Of a stretch of DNA of 64,000 nucleotides, positions 36,001 through 47,698 are shown in pieces (position 1 is the first letter of the stretch; the number at the start of each line of letters is the position of its first letter). The translations under genes were made by a program, and so were the position numbers. Under the pieces are notes generated by a model. The model worked only from the letters and a program-made list of their open reading frames with translations. It was not told the DNA's origin and made no database searches. The stretch covers positions 2,640,112-2,704,111 of the forward strand of contig NW_024044459.1 of assembly GCF_014851395.1 (NCBI RefSeq), written 5' to 3'. The stretch comes from Micropterus salmoides. Taxonomy: Eukaryota; Chordata; Actinopteri; Centrarchiformes; Centrarchidae.

Positions 36001-36109
36001 GTTCCCATAGTGTCGTAACCGACGCAGTTCGAGTTCCCTCGAAGGGGAACGTCTCAGGTTACGTATGTAACCCTGGTTCCCCGAGAAGGGGAACGAGACA
36101 CTGCGTCGG
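36001..36109 (+). repeat. DIRS internal complementary region (circle-junction copy)
   Basis: 36001-36050 is the reverse complement of the left end 33578-33627 (one difference). 36048-36109 is the reverse complement of the right end 36316-36377. The two halves overlap by the trinucleotide AAC (GTT on the other strand). Confidence 0.92.
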
Positions 36110-36134
36110 CCCGCCGCACCTCTCTCCCCGCCTG

Positions 36135-36377
36135 AAGCGCCTGCTTCATAGTTTAAGCTAATGATGAGTGTGTACAGGTGTGCTTTATACTCCTCCGGTT
36201 ATTCCGTCACACCTTACCGTTCTAGCAACAAACCAATAGGATTGGAGTGATTTCATTCACGTTTAGACCTGCTACGCCTAGAGCCGTTCCCATAGTAACC
36301 GTAATAGTATCGTAACCGACGCAGTGTCTCGTTCCCCTTCTCGGGGAACCAGGGTTACATACGTAACCCGAGACGTT
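36135..36377 (-). repeat. Right inverted terminal repeat of the DIRS element
   Basis: This is the reverse complement of the left terminus, plus a longer outer part ending ACATACGTAACCCGAGACGTT. It also includes a TATA-like ATACTCCTCCGG block in reverse. Confidence 0.9.
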
Positions 36378-36532
36378 CTCTTCGGTAACAAATGGTGACA
36401 GGAAGTTGAAACTGAAAACCAGTGACAAAGAAAAAAAGAGTGGCATAAAGAAAAAGTATAAAGATTGAATGTTTTAATGGCAGGGTTTCCATTTTCAGTT
36501 CTTGTTTTCAATTCCAAATTTTATTTTCAAAA

Positions 36533-37917
36533 ATAATAATAGTAATAATAATCTTTATTCATAGATTAATTTTCAAAACAATGTTACAATGTGCTTTCAC
36601 AAGAGCAATTAAACACATCAAACAAATAAGAAGATGCATGGTAAAAGCAGGAAGAAACTTAAGAATACAGATTAATACACACATAAATACAGTTAAGAGA
36701 AAAAAAGATAAATAATTAAAATCAACTAAAATCAGGAAAGTATGTTTTAAGAAGGGATTTAAAAGAGTTCACTGACTCAGCCATCCTGATTTCCATGGGC
36801 TGACTGTTCCAGAGCCTCGGGTGCCTGACTGCAAACGCTTTGTCCACTTTAGTTTTCAGTCGAGACTCCGGAACAAACAACAGACCTCTGCCCGAGGAAC
36901 TCAATGTACGTGCTGGTGCGTATGGGACTAAAAGTTCAGAGATAAAACAGGCAGTGAGGCCATGAAGACCTTTAAAAGTAACAATAACATTCTGAAACAT
37001 ACCGGGAGCCAGAGTAATGAAGCTCAGACAGTGGTGATGTGATCATATTTTCTTGTTGCTGTCAAACCAGACACCAAGAATTTTAGCATCTCTGTTTTGT
37101 CTGATTTCAGCTGGAGGAAATTATTTGACATCCAATTTTTATAATCACAGAGGCAATCGGTAAGTGAACTCAGCATTCCTGGGTCTGTGGATCTGTGGAT
37201 CAACGGGCAGGTACATCTGTATGGTCATCAGCGTAAACATGAATAGAGACAACATGTTTCTGGATAATGTGTCCAAGGGGATGCCGACCCCTGAGGCACA
37301 CCATATTTAACCGAACATAATGAAGAGACATACAGTAGTTATTCACAGAGACACATAACCTCCTATTGGACAGGTTGGATGAAAAACATTCTAAAGCAGT
37401 AACAGAGAGTTGTGCCCAGTGCCTTAAGCTGATGATACATGGAGCAACTTTTAGAGCAATGGTGCTGGGCAATGTTGCCGTCAATGGTAATGAGTAAAGA
37501 TTACTACCGTAGTCCCCTTCCCCCATCACTCCACCACCCTTTCCCGCACCACCGCTATCTGTTCAAAACATAGTCTGACTTGCCACCAGCAACATTGCCC
37601 AGCAACATTGCTCAAAAAGTTTCCCCGTGTATCATCAGCTAAAGTGTGTCTAAAATAATGTTGCGATCAATGTTGTCAAATGCTGCGCTAAGGTCCAGGA
37701 GTACAAGGACTGAGCACATGCCATCATCAGCAGACATTAAAAGGTCATTGGTGACTCTAAGCAGGGAGTTCTCTCTATTTTCCAGTGTGCAGAGCAGTTG
37801 TTTGTATACAGTTTCTTCTAAAATCTTTGATATAAAAGGTAATTTCGAAATTGGTCTAAAATGTTAAGGGAGGGATTCAGACCAGGCTTTTTTAATAGTG
37901 GGTTCACACAAGCTGTT
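36533..37917 (-). mobile_element. L2-type LINE, 5'-truncated, split by a MITE
   Basis: Read on the minus strand it carries RT pieces (CVSVNNYCMSLHYV and HVYADD) and the L2 C-terminal block (SELLVPYAPARTLSSSGRGL, RLWNS, ESVNSFKSLL). The 3' tail is an ATT-type repeat at about 36533-36560. Homology to the longer L2 at 57.86-60.13 kb runs from there to about 37917. Stops and shifts make it inactive, and a 212-bp MITE interrupts it at 37428-37639. Confidence 0.88.
37428..37639. mobile_element. 212-bp MITE (PIF/Harbinger-like) inside the L2
   Basis: The terminal inverted repeats GCTGATGATACATGGAGCAA and its inverse (ending TTTCCCCGTGTATCATCAGC) are flanked by TAA on both sides (37425-37427 and 37640-37642). 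A 3-bp TAA/TTA duplication is characteristic of PIF/Harbinger elements. There is no coding capacity. Confidence 0.85.
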
Positions 37918-38446
37918 GGCAATCAAATGTATCGGCATAGCGGCCTGGACCACCGGGTGTGGGGCCATGAATCGGGTCAGTGAGAATGTGACAACACCAA
38001 AGTAAAGCTGTGGGCCACAAAATCAAAACATTGAGCTGAAAGATGCTAAAAAAGCTGAGAGGAGCTGAGAGGAACTGCAGCGTTCGTTATAATTAGTTAT
38101 AAGTGCACACACCTGAAATGCAGTATTGATTATCACAGGAATGCTGCGTGCACATAGAAAATGTATGGCACACCAAAGCTCAATCAGAGCTGTAACCCTA
38201 ACCCTAACCCTTAACCCAAACCATGATTCTTTTCTAAACCTAACCTAGTAGTTTGGTGCCTAAACCTAACCTAATTGCGATGCTTTACAACGTCAACCAC
38301 TAGTTTTATTTAAATATAACCAGATGTTGCATATTTACTATTGCTAACTTGACTAAGCGTTGCATATTTAATCTTACTGACTTGACTATGGAGTCCTACA
38401 CAAGTTCACAAACTATGCTAACGAGTACCCTGGGTGTTAAAGTGAT

Positions 38447-38749
38447 TGTTACGGCTACCGAGGGCAGCCGTCTATGTATTTTACTGTTGCTGCCATTTTT
38501 CTCTGTATGTTAATGAGGCGGTGAGATTCCCAGCTGGGGATTGGCTGTTTTCCAAAGAAATTCTGACTGGTCCCACCTCCCACATCAGAGATCCCCGATT
38601 GGAGCACCCCAACAACCCTACTCCAATCCCTGAGCTGCCTGCAAGACCGCCTTCGAGCTCTTCTGGCTCAAAAAGGCTGGTCTGCTGCTGTGTCGAGGCA
38701 GCTACCATTCCCCATATAGTTTGCCTCTGTGCTGGTCATTGTATTGAAT

Positions 38750-38807
<58 letters not shown>

Positions 38808-39348
38808 TGTCTTTAGTGGCAAACCAATAGTGATCACTTTAATTATAGTTTGAGTTGTAAGACTGGCAACAAGCACCTTCTTGTTGTGTTGTGACCTAGA
38901 GTCCTGTGTGTCTCCAGTTAGTGTTACTGACAGTTGGTAACACTTACTGTTTTGAACAATTAAGCGATTTAAGTGTTTGTTTGGTCTGCAGAATTGGGCC
39001 AGGGATCAGCTTATTACTGATACCATTTACACTTTTAGTATAGTATATTTTTATTTATTGTATTAGACCCACTAGGTTTAGGGGTGCTGCGCTTCCTGTG
39101 TTTCTGTTTAAAACAACGACTTAGAGAGGTTTTTGGTTCTCCTTTTGTTTATAGTTATTAATCCCTTGTTTAGGAGGGATCTGTTTTGGTTATATTTTGT
39201 TCTTTGGTTTACGCAGCACCCACTTGCCCAATTTCTTTTTTGACCTTTTGTTGTTGTACCTCTGTTTAATAAATAACATTTCCACCTTTCCAAGAACATC
39301 TGGTTTATGTTTATGTCTCCCCTACCCCTAGCAAGCGGGGACGTAACA
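38447..39348 (+). mobile_element. Probable solo LTR (902 bp)
   Basis: It begins TGTTACGGCTACCGAGGG and ends AGCGGGGACGTAACA, giving TG...CA with inverted TGTTACG/CGTAACA termini. The flanking pentamers GTGAT (38442-38446) and GCGAT (39349-39353) fit an old 5-bp target duplication with one change. An AATAAA at 39268-39273 sets the orientation. No internal retroelement sequence follows on either side. The superfamily (gypsy, BEL or ERV-like) is not determined. Confidence 0.7.
38752..38806. repeat. (GT)n microsatellite inside the solo LTR
   Basis: Uninterrupted TG run. Confidence 0.97.
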
Positions 39349-40480
39349 GCGATGTCAAGGGGTCTTGACCAAGCATCCACATGTGATGACCTGGGATAAG
39401 AATTGGTTGGAGTGTTGGTAATAAATAGAGCTGTTATTTGAACTACAGTTCTTGACCTGTGGTTAGAAGCTTAGTTCATGTTGACTGTATCATAGCAGAA
39501 GATGCCGTCTAAAGAGTCAGTCAGGAGGTGGTTGAAATGTGAGTAGGCAGGTGACAAATCAATACATAATTAAATAAATAATAAAACAGACAAAGGAGTA
39601 TATTAATACTCTCTTGTTAAAGTAAAATCTGTCTGGCACAATATGATATCCAGGTCATCATACTCTATACCAGGCTGCTGGGCAGGACAGGTTAAAAATA
39701 AAAAATAAAATAAAATAAAATGGACAATAGATATCACCTGGAAGATAGATATGACCCACGACTGGTATATCATAGTATAATAATGTAGCATAGTGAAAAT
39801 ACAGACATACCCTAGAATAGAAGAGAAAATATAACACGTCTATCTCTCTGTCGCTGTTATCAGTGACTCCTGTCTGCAGTGGAGTTCATACACTGCAATG
39901 ATGAACTACAGAACTGTAAAATAAAATTAGGCATCATGATCAAAGAAATTTCACATTGACACTTCTGTCCATACTTGCACACTCCCTCTCTTGCTCGTCC
40001 ACATCAGCCCTACCCCCTTTTTTCTGTTGTGAGCTTGCATCATTTTTATCATCTGATGTTTTTTATAATGCGCCATTCATCCGCCATTTAAATAGCAATG
40101 TGCCAGGTGGAGGTGCAATTGGCTTTAAGGGGAATGGTAGTTGACACTTTCAAGGTTTAATTCAAGTTACACCCAAAACACACCAATGAATAATTAAGAG
40201 ACGAAATATGCAAGTAGATCATGCCATGCACTCTACACCATGAACTATAGATTGTTTAAATAGGGCACTATACATTCTCGTTCACATCTTTCACACACAT
40301 TAATGTATTCTGATTGATTTCTCTAATGCAAGCTTTGCCCTGCATGTTGATGTAATGTGTCTTGTGTGATCACGTGTGTATACAGTACTTATGTTGCATG
40401 GAAATCAATGCTTGCCTGCCTGCACCGTCACCGAAAACCTCCCCACCAATGCCTGCATGGGATCCATATCATAATACCCT
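39349..40480. other. Intergenic, no gene recognised
   Basis: AT-rich sequence with no recognisable domain or repeat end. Confidence 0.5.
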
Positions 40481-40740
40481 ATCCTCCTGCAGCTCTGGAT
40501 CTGAGCGTGCTATATGAGCAACATTCTGGATGGATCCAGCATCGGGGGGAAAATGGGAGTGTGTCGCCATAGCAACTCCGCCTGCCACAGTCGTTCATAT
40601 AGGGAGAGAGTGACGCAGGCTAATGTACAAGGTTGCAAGGTTCACTCGCTCTGAGCACTCCTTCAGTTAGCAGTGAAGGTGCCTGGAAGAAGCAGCTTTT
40701 GTTGGGTTGGGTCAGTGAGGTGCAGAAATGACAATGCTAA
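40480..40740 (+). promoter_or_regulatory. Candidate promoter with a perfect X-box (RFX site)
   Basis: GTCGCCATAGCAAC at 40563-40576 fits the X-box consensus (GTNRCC, two bases, RGYAAC) at every fixed position. A TATA-like CATATAGGG follows about 25 bp on, then TGACGCAG. The stretch is GC-richer than its flanks. A possible untranslated first exon would start near 40.62 kb. No coding exon was found downstream, so the controlled gene, if any, is unknown. Confidence 0.45.
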
Positions 40741-40744
40741 TAAC

Positions 40745-42025
40745 TGAGATTAACTAAGATTGCTTTGCCAGGTTCTGAGGTTTCTGAGTTGTAGGTGTGG
40801 AAACGTGTAGGAGGAAATACATTTTGCTGATGTTGCTTCTGTTACTACTATACTAGACACTCGTACAGGTCAATGATTATTATTCATTTTTAGAGACATA
40901 CAGGAAAGAATGAAGGACAAAGTCATTGGATGATACGTAACAAATCTCCTGGGCCTACCTTACACCTACCAAATGTTTACATTTTGCATAAATTAAGTAT
41001 AAATCAATGATTTTATAATGTTGACCAACCACAGAAACAGGGCTGATGTGTGGAACAGAATACAGCAGCAAAAAACTGAAAAGCTTTCAGCCTATGAGAG
41101 ATCCCCAATTCTATGACTTTTATTGATCATGACAGACTCTTTCTCTCTTTTCTGCACAAAAAACATACATTTCTCTCACCAGTTTAAAGGTTTCAAACAA
41201 CCCGATATTATCTCAGGCGTCACATATACACACTTTGGAAAAAACATGGCTATTTTACGCAAAATGGCGATTTTGCATGTGTATAATATGCTGCAGTTTG
41301 CAATAGCGTTGCAACACAAAGGAGGCTAACCCTACCACAGCTGTAGGGTTAGCCGGTCGACATGCATATATTTACTGACTTAGGTTTAGGCACTAACTTA
41401 TATGACGGTTAAGGTTAGGGTAAGTTGCCTCGGGGGGCTGTCAACTCCTTAAACAATTCAGTTTTATGGCAGGTGGCAACTACCGTTAAGGTGCATTAGC
41501 ACCACCTTCTATGTTCAATAGAAAGAAACGTAAATGATTTAAGTGGTGCCGGATTATTTACATGATATTAACGGATGTGTATTATTAAGACAATATCAAT
41601 ATTTAACTCAATACCGTTTAAGTTTTAAGTCAACACCCCTAGTGTCCTTATAAATAAATAATAAAAGTATACTTTTATATACTAAAAAGTGGGACAATTT
41701 AGTCCCAAGAAGTATTAAAGTAGTACATTTACAAGTATGCTTCCAGTATTTTGATATAAGTATACGTAGTATGTAAAGTATACTTGGGAAATTTACTTAA
41801 GTTTACTTAATAATATGAACTTGAAGTTTACTTTATTTTGGTAAGGTCTCAATAGTTTGAGGGTTTAACCCCAACAAAATAACCTGACTATGCTGATGGT
41901 TTGAACCAGCGACAGACTTTCTACTGAACTGAAGACAACAATAACTGGGAATTATTTGCTTACTGATGTACCCACTGAAGTGCCTGTTGAGCCCAATAAT
42001 GTAATAATTGAAAATCAAAAATGTA
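40745..42025. other. Intergenic; AGTATACTT-rich repeat at about 41.64-41.83 kb
   Basis: No gene recognised. The stretch 41640-41830 repeats AGTATACTT/AAGTATAC words in both orientations, as in a common fish MITE-like repeat. Confidence 0.5.
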
Positions 42026-42028
42026 ATA

Positions 42029-43482
42029 AAACCTGATAATGTAAGGTAAGGATAAGGTAATAAAATGTCTTAACCAATAATGTAATAATATCTGTACCAA
42101 TTATGTAAGAAATGGTTGCATGGAGGTTATTATATTATTGTGGTAACCTTATTTTTGCAATGCCTGATAATGTATTAACTTGGCTAATGTTGTAATAACA
42201 TGCAACCAAAAATGTTTTAACATTTTGTGAATGCACTGTTTTTGTAAGTTGGTCATTATTTACAAATGGACAATGCAATAATCATTTCTGATAACATATT
42301 ACTTTTTATTTGTGGATATTACACAGTGCTGCCCTGCCACTGGTGGATGAAAAGAGAGCCAAAGAGCCAATTAAGCCAAATAGTCTTTTTCATCTAGTCC
42401 TGTATCACCATATGATACTGCATGTCATACTATACATACTTACCAACACTTGATCCTAAAAACAATGTTTGTTGGGGGCAGTAAATTTGAAATGTACTAT
42501 GTTCTGAAATAAATTAATCTTCTGTTGAATTTCAAGTCTATCACCTGCTCCCCAGTGGCATTAAGGAAATTTAGGGCATAAATAATATACGGGTAGGCAG
42601 CAGTATTTCATATTACATTCCAAGATAACTTGGGTGTGAAAACATTTATTAAGAGCCCCTCTCACCTGCCTCTTTTGATCCCTAAATTGTAATTAATCCT
42701 GAAGCAATTTTAAAACTTGACTATTCTCTAATGTGTTTGGATTTACCATAGCTATGTCAGCTATGGTTGGACAAAGGGTTAGATTTATAGACAAGTCGCT
42801 AATCCTTACAACAAATACAAGATCAATACAAAACACAATACTCTAATTTTCAAAGGTATTTAGTGTGCATAATTTCATTTTATTGTAAAGCAGGAGGTTT
42901 ACTGTGTAAAAAATTCACACTATTCACAAATAAAAGGTACTATGTCCTCCTCATCACCTACAAAGCTCTCAATAACCTTGCCACCTCCTATCTCCCCAAC
43001 ATCCTACACCGTCATACTCCCACCCACAACCTCAGATCCACAGACAACAATCTCCTTTCCCCACTCACCCGTCCCAAGTGCTGAACCTGGGGTGACAGGG
43101 CCTTCTCTATTAATGCCCTGCCCCTCTGGAACTGTACCCCTCATCACCTCAGACATTCAACATCACTTGCTAATTTCAAAACCGCACTCAAAACCCATCT
43201 GTTTAAAGCTTTGAGTTTCTGTGCTATTTTAATGCTGTTTTGCTTTTAACCTTTATTACTTATACTGTTTTTATGCTGATCTTGCTTTTTATCGTGTAAC
43301 GTGCCTCTGAAAACTTATATAAATAAAATGTATTAATAATTGTTGTTGTTGTTGTGTAATAAGACATGATTATAGCCTATCTGAAAAAAATTACTTAATT
43401 GCAAAAACAATGCATTACCAAAACAACTACTACAACATTGGCCAAGTTATTACAATAATAGAAAATAATTACATTATCAGGT
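42029..43482. repeat. Large inverted repeat family (CCTGATAATGTAA ends) around a LINE fragment
   Basis: The left end AACCTGATAATGTAA (42029) and the right end TTACATTATCAGGTT (to 43482) are inverted. A second CCTGATAATGTATTAACTTG block at about 42.16 kb matches the right arm read in reverse. The LINE 3' piece at 42.88-43.35 kb lies inside, so it probably inserted into this repeat. Confidence 0.6.
42880..43345 (+). mobile_element. LINE 3' end fragment (L2/CR1 group)
   Basis: The frame reads YYVLLITYKALNNLATSYLP, then HRHTPTHNLRSTDNNLLSPL, the C-terminal stretch of fish L2-like LINEs. It then shifts frame to a FKTALKTHLFKA-like end. The tail after AAATAAAATG is a GTT-type repeat. It is dead by 5' truncation and frameshift. 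Confidence 0.75.
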
Positions 43483-43767
43483 TCTAGAATAAATAAGGCA
43501 AAAATCTCTTGATGGTGGTGGTATTCAATATTTTTTTGTTATTGTTAGCCAATCCGATGTGCAAATGTGTAAAGTAAACTGCTGGTCAATAGATTGTTCA
43601 GTTCTTCAGAATATTGTTTGTGTTTATAATGGAGTATAAGGGACCCCACAACTTATTTTTTTTAATTTTTCTATTCAATTTCAAAATTTTATATTTCACT
43701 TTTGAATATGAAGTAGGGCTCTTTTCTCTCTCTCTTCAAAACCAGTGTAGGCCTTATGTTAACTATA

Positions 43768-44061
43768 TAAAACTGTAACGTTACATGATACAACAATGAA
43801 CCTGTAACCTGTTTGCAGCCAGCGGTAATAATTAACATGATGGCAGCCAGCCAGGTTAATAATTACGTTAATTGACCACCACAAGTTTGGCAAGCAAATA
43901 AATGCTCATTCATCTTTTCATAACGAACGACAGTCAGACCTAACCTCCCATAGGTCGAAGCTAAAGCAAGAAGCAAGCTAACGTTAGATGGCCAATGCTG
44001 AGCTAAACATGTTCACTAATCTCAGGTTACTGACCTATTTTGCGTTCAGTTTGTTGTCCTC
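43768..44061 (+). repeat. About 300-bp repeat, copy A
   Basis: The reverse complement of this block recurs at about 62938-63306. Shared words include TAACGTTACATGAT, CCTGTTTGCAGCC, AAGCAAGCTAACGTTAGATG and TTTGTTGTCCTC. The family is unknown. Confidence 0.8.
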
Positions 44062-44064
44062 TCG

Positions 44065-45945
44065 CACGCGCAGCTGATACTACCTGCTCCGTAGGCAGGT
44101 TATAAGTAATGCAGGGAGGGGAATAACAGCAAGCTCAGACGTTTCCTAAAAATAAACATTATTCACGAGTCGAGTCTGAAGTCACTGTGTGTGCGACTTA
44201 AGTTGGACTCGAGTCTGAGTCTCAAACTCGAGACCCCATCTCTGATAGCAGTGGAAGAAGAGTTACTCTGCTCTGTGTGTTTTATTCTCCATTGTCACGA
44301 AGAGTGTTACAAGAATACGATATTAATGTTAGGCAGCCAAAAGGTTTACAGGCAGGTTAAAGTTGTTGTACACTGCTAAATCTTGTGGAAGACAGCAATA
44401 AAACTCCATTACAAGTTCTCAAGCGCCTGCCTGTGTTACCTGGCTGCAACACAAATTCAAACCCAACAATGACTTGATCCTACAAACATTTGTGTTTCTA
44501 GCCAAAGCCTGATATGTCTTATTCATCTGTGCATTAGAACTCCATTGTTATCCATCAATGAGCCACACGGTTGCACTGGGTGATATGTTCCTTCATTACC
44601 ATGATCACACATACTGTAGTATATTTTGACTCAATCCCATTCACCGTCCTGCTGCGTGAAACACTCACTAGAGCACCATATATGTATCAATGTGCCACTG
44701 AAAAATGGTTATAGCAAATGGATGAGTTCCTCCTGTTTGAGTCAAATAAGTCTGACGTCACCTTTAAATCTGTTCCTCACCATGGTTTCCCTCCTAACAT
44801 CCATCCTTTTGCTTATCCTTTGATCCCTTTAAAAGCTTGAGGACTACCAAATGTGTAGGAGGTCCTCTGCTAGCAGCTGCATATTAACATATAATGATCA
44901 ATTTTGATTGATTGGATTCCACTGGGACATACTGCAGACAACACACACACACACACACACACACACTTAAGGTAGGTGGGTGGATGATGATTCACTATCT
45001 TGGGTGGGTGTCACTGAAGGCTTGACTGTTTTTTTGTCCAGTCATAGCTTAGTAACCGTAACTATGCACAGATGAAGTGTTCCTGAATGTATAAAATGTA
45101 ACATTACACTGTGGGATTGTTAGCAGGTAGTACTTTTTCCCTCCATCGTGGGAACTTTTGAGGGCACTATATAGAGACTAAATTTACACACTTAAGTATG
45201 TGAATTCGGGCCCTCAAATAAAATGGTAAATACAGTGCACTATATAGTAAATGAGCGATTCTGAAAACAGTCTCAGTCAAAAACACAAGAGAAATGGTGT
45301 AAGGTAAGCTGCAAATGTTACCGTGTCTGGCAAACAGTAAAAACGTAGCGTTCCAAGACCCAGGAGGGCAGCAAACTCATTACATGAAACAGCATTATAT
45401 TTGCAAAACTCATTGGTTAGTCCTTATCCTCATAGCCTTTTCTCTTCTTAATGTAAAACATAATGTCCCCGAGGAACATATTGCTGCTCACAATAGTATT
45501 TTCTTTGTTTCATCAGAAATTAATCATGTTCTTGTAGCGAAGATTACTAAATTCTGAGCTGTTTCTCCCAACCACACCAGAAGTAATAAAGAGCAAAATA
45601 ATAACTTTAGTATCAAGTATGTCTTATGTATATCTGGTAAATCTGGTAAACATTTCCTGAACCTGCATCAAGGCCAACAAGTCCAATAAACATTGAGTCA
45701 CAACCTGACTTTATTTCTATTATTTGCTAACATGAAATTAGAATCTTCGGGGAATGGTGAAAAACAACAACAAAACTTACATACTAACTGTGTTATTGAA
45801 AAGTAAAATATATACACTATCATGTATATGCAGCATTTCCGCAACAGGGGGGCATGCGAGTTATAGGTGAGTTTCAAAAAGGCATTCCAATTTAAAATGC
45901 AAATGTATTTGTAAAGACATTATGCTTTTACATTTTTTATGCTAG
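44065..45945. other. Intergenic with a (CA)n run at about 44.94-44.97 kb; no gene recognised
   Basis: No domain-bearing frame. One CA microsatellite only. Confidence 0.5.
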
Positions 45946-45949
45946 ACTG

Positions 45950-46310
45950 GCATCAACAGAGGTGAGGACCAGGGAACAACTAAAAGGCAAATGCCAAAGG
46001 ACCTGAATGATCTAGGGGGAGCGTACATTAATAGCATAGTTGACTGCAGTGATTTGTCCATGAAGTGATTTGTATATCAATAAAAGGATCTTAAAATATA
46101 TTCTAAAACTGAAAGTAACAAACAAGACTTTAGGACAAGTGAGATGTGTTCTGCACTTCTAGAGTAATTCCGTACACTTACTGCTGCATTCTGAATGATT
46201 TTTAGCTTATTTATATCTTTCCAAGGTAGACCAGAATGAAAAGCATGCAGTAATCAAGTAGAGGACAGGTTTAATCAGAGACACGTGGAACATAGGATGG
46301 ATTTTCATTG
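45950..46310 (-). repeat. LINE-derived dispersed repeat, antisense
   Basis: Related in layout to 1920-2440 (TCTTAAAATATATTCTAAAA, then the CTGCATTCTGAATGATTTTT block). It is very diverged. Confidence 0.4.
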
Positions 46311-46354
46311 ATTCAGATCATTATAACCTCACAGCAGTTTATGACCTTGTTAAT

Positions 46355-47695
46355 CGCAAATGGTTCCACAAAATGTGATGTCAACTTATGAGATACCTGA
46401 TGAGGGTGGTCCCTGACCTCACCTTCTGACCAGGCTGATATGAGGAAGCAGGAATGTGGTGACGGTCAGCCAGGCTTTGTTACGAGCAGCAGAACTGATC
46501 ATGACGGATCAGGCCTCCTTCCACACCATCTTCAGACTTTGGCCTGCACCAAAGGAAAAAAAGGGAGGTTGGAAACCCAGGGAGATGATAAAAGGTGTCG
46601 TATGTGTGGAAGAGCTGCTAAGGGAGTTAGCAGGGCATACTCCACCCAAGGCAATTCTTTTCTCCTGGAGGAGGTGTGGCGACCGAAGACACAGTGTAGA
46701 AAATTCTCAAGATCCTGATTGGCCCACTCTGTCTGCCTGTTAGTCTGTGGCTGGTACCCCGAGGACAGACTGGAGGTAGTGCCTAAAGCTCGTCAAAAAG
46801 CCTTCCAAACTTTTGAAACACATGCAGGATCAGGGGGTCTGCAGTCTGATCCTGAAGGCAACTTAGAGAAAGGGACACTATGCACAGCCTTAGAAAGATT
46901 ATCCACAATAAGTAGTTAGGCTGTGTTACCTTCTGTCAGTGGATGTCCTGTAACAAAGTCAATGTGTGACTAGGGTCGGCTGGGGACGGGCAGTGGGCAC
47001 AGGAGACCAGCAGTGGACAAATGTGACACATCCCTAGACATGGAAGGTGCGGTGAAAAGCAGGATGACAGGCATCTTTTGAGGAGTGGCCCCATATGACA
47101 ACCTGGGACCTAGTAGGATCAGGCACAAACATACAATTAGTGGGTTGGGGTGTGGCTGCTGGGCCTCATGAACTACGGTCCCAACCTCCCACATTGCAGC
47201 AGCAACCAGACAGGAAGGAAGGAGGAGGGGCTCTGGCACAGAGTTGAATTTCTCAGGATCAGACTGGTAGGAGAGAGCATTAGGGTTTCACATTACGAGA
47301 CCCAGGACAGCAAGTAATTGTGAAATTGAAGCTGCCTAGAAACAGAGACCACCAGACCTTACAAGCATTGATCCTTTTGGTGGAGCAGAGGTAAGGTAGG
47401 TTTTTGTGGTCAGTCCAGACCACAAAAGGATGCTCGACCCCCTCCAACCAGTGCCTTCACTATTCCAGAGCCTACACCACAGCCAACAAATCACTATTTC
47501 CCACATCATAGTTTCGTTCAGAAAGAGACAATCTTCAGAAGAAATATGCACAGGGGTGCAGATTACTATCTTCAGGGGACTGCTGAGAAAGAACGGCTCC
47601 CTCCCCAGAGTCAGAAGCATCCACCTTTGCCACAAACTGCAAAGAGGGGTCTGGTTGTATAAGCACAGAGGAAAACTTTGTAAAAGATAATTCTT
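46355..47695 (-). pseudogene. Old Ty3/gypsy pol fragment (RNase H to integrase)
   Basis: On the minus strand the pieces read VLIQPDPSLQFVAKVDASDS and GEGAVLSQQSPEDSNLHPCA (RNase H start), then WRHWLEG-, WTDHKN- and LSYQSDPEKF-like words, then broken integrase sequence down to about 46.36 kb. They align in order with 50.5-51.75 kb of the younger gypsy element but are much more diverged, with many stops. The matching gag-protease half may be the piece at 56.69-57.64 kb. Confidence 0.8.
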
Positions 47696-47698
47696 TCT

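Larger units (their letters stand above)
33578..36377 (+). mobile_element. DIRS1-like tyrosine-recombinase retrotransposon, internally deleted
   Basis: The 2.8-kb element has inverted termini (33578-33779 and 36135-36377) and an internal complementary region (36001-36109). This is the hallmark of DIRS1 elements, which replicate through a circle and insert with a tyrosine recombinase, without target duplication. Both outer ends carry the GTT trinucleotide. ORF1 (gag-like) is present at 33783-34606 with a frameshift, and pieces of RT and RNase H follow at 35.1-35.9 kb. The RT palm, the methyltransferase-like region and the tyrosine recombinase are missing. Complete relatives are about twice as long, so this copy would depend on others to move. 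Base composition is clearly more GC-rich than the flanks. Confidence 0.9.

Noticed and set aside
34918..36018. 366-codon frame, the longest plus-strand frame in the 34-36 kb region
   Set aside because: Only its middle matches DIRS RT; beyond about 35.3 kb it is a shadow of the RNase H frame in GC-rich DNA.
38191..38218. TAACCC-like run resembling telomere repeat
   Set aside because: Only about three imperfect units merging into AACCTAACC-type sequence; common in fish intergenic DNA.
46440..46919. Plus-strand frames of 66-95 codons
   Set aside because: They are antisense to the old gypsy integrase region.
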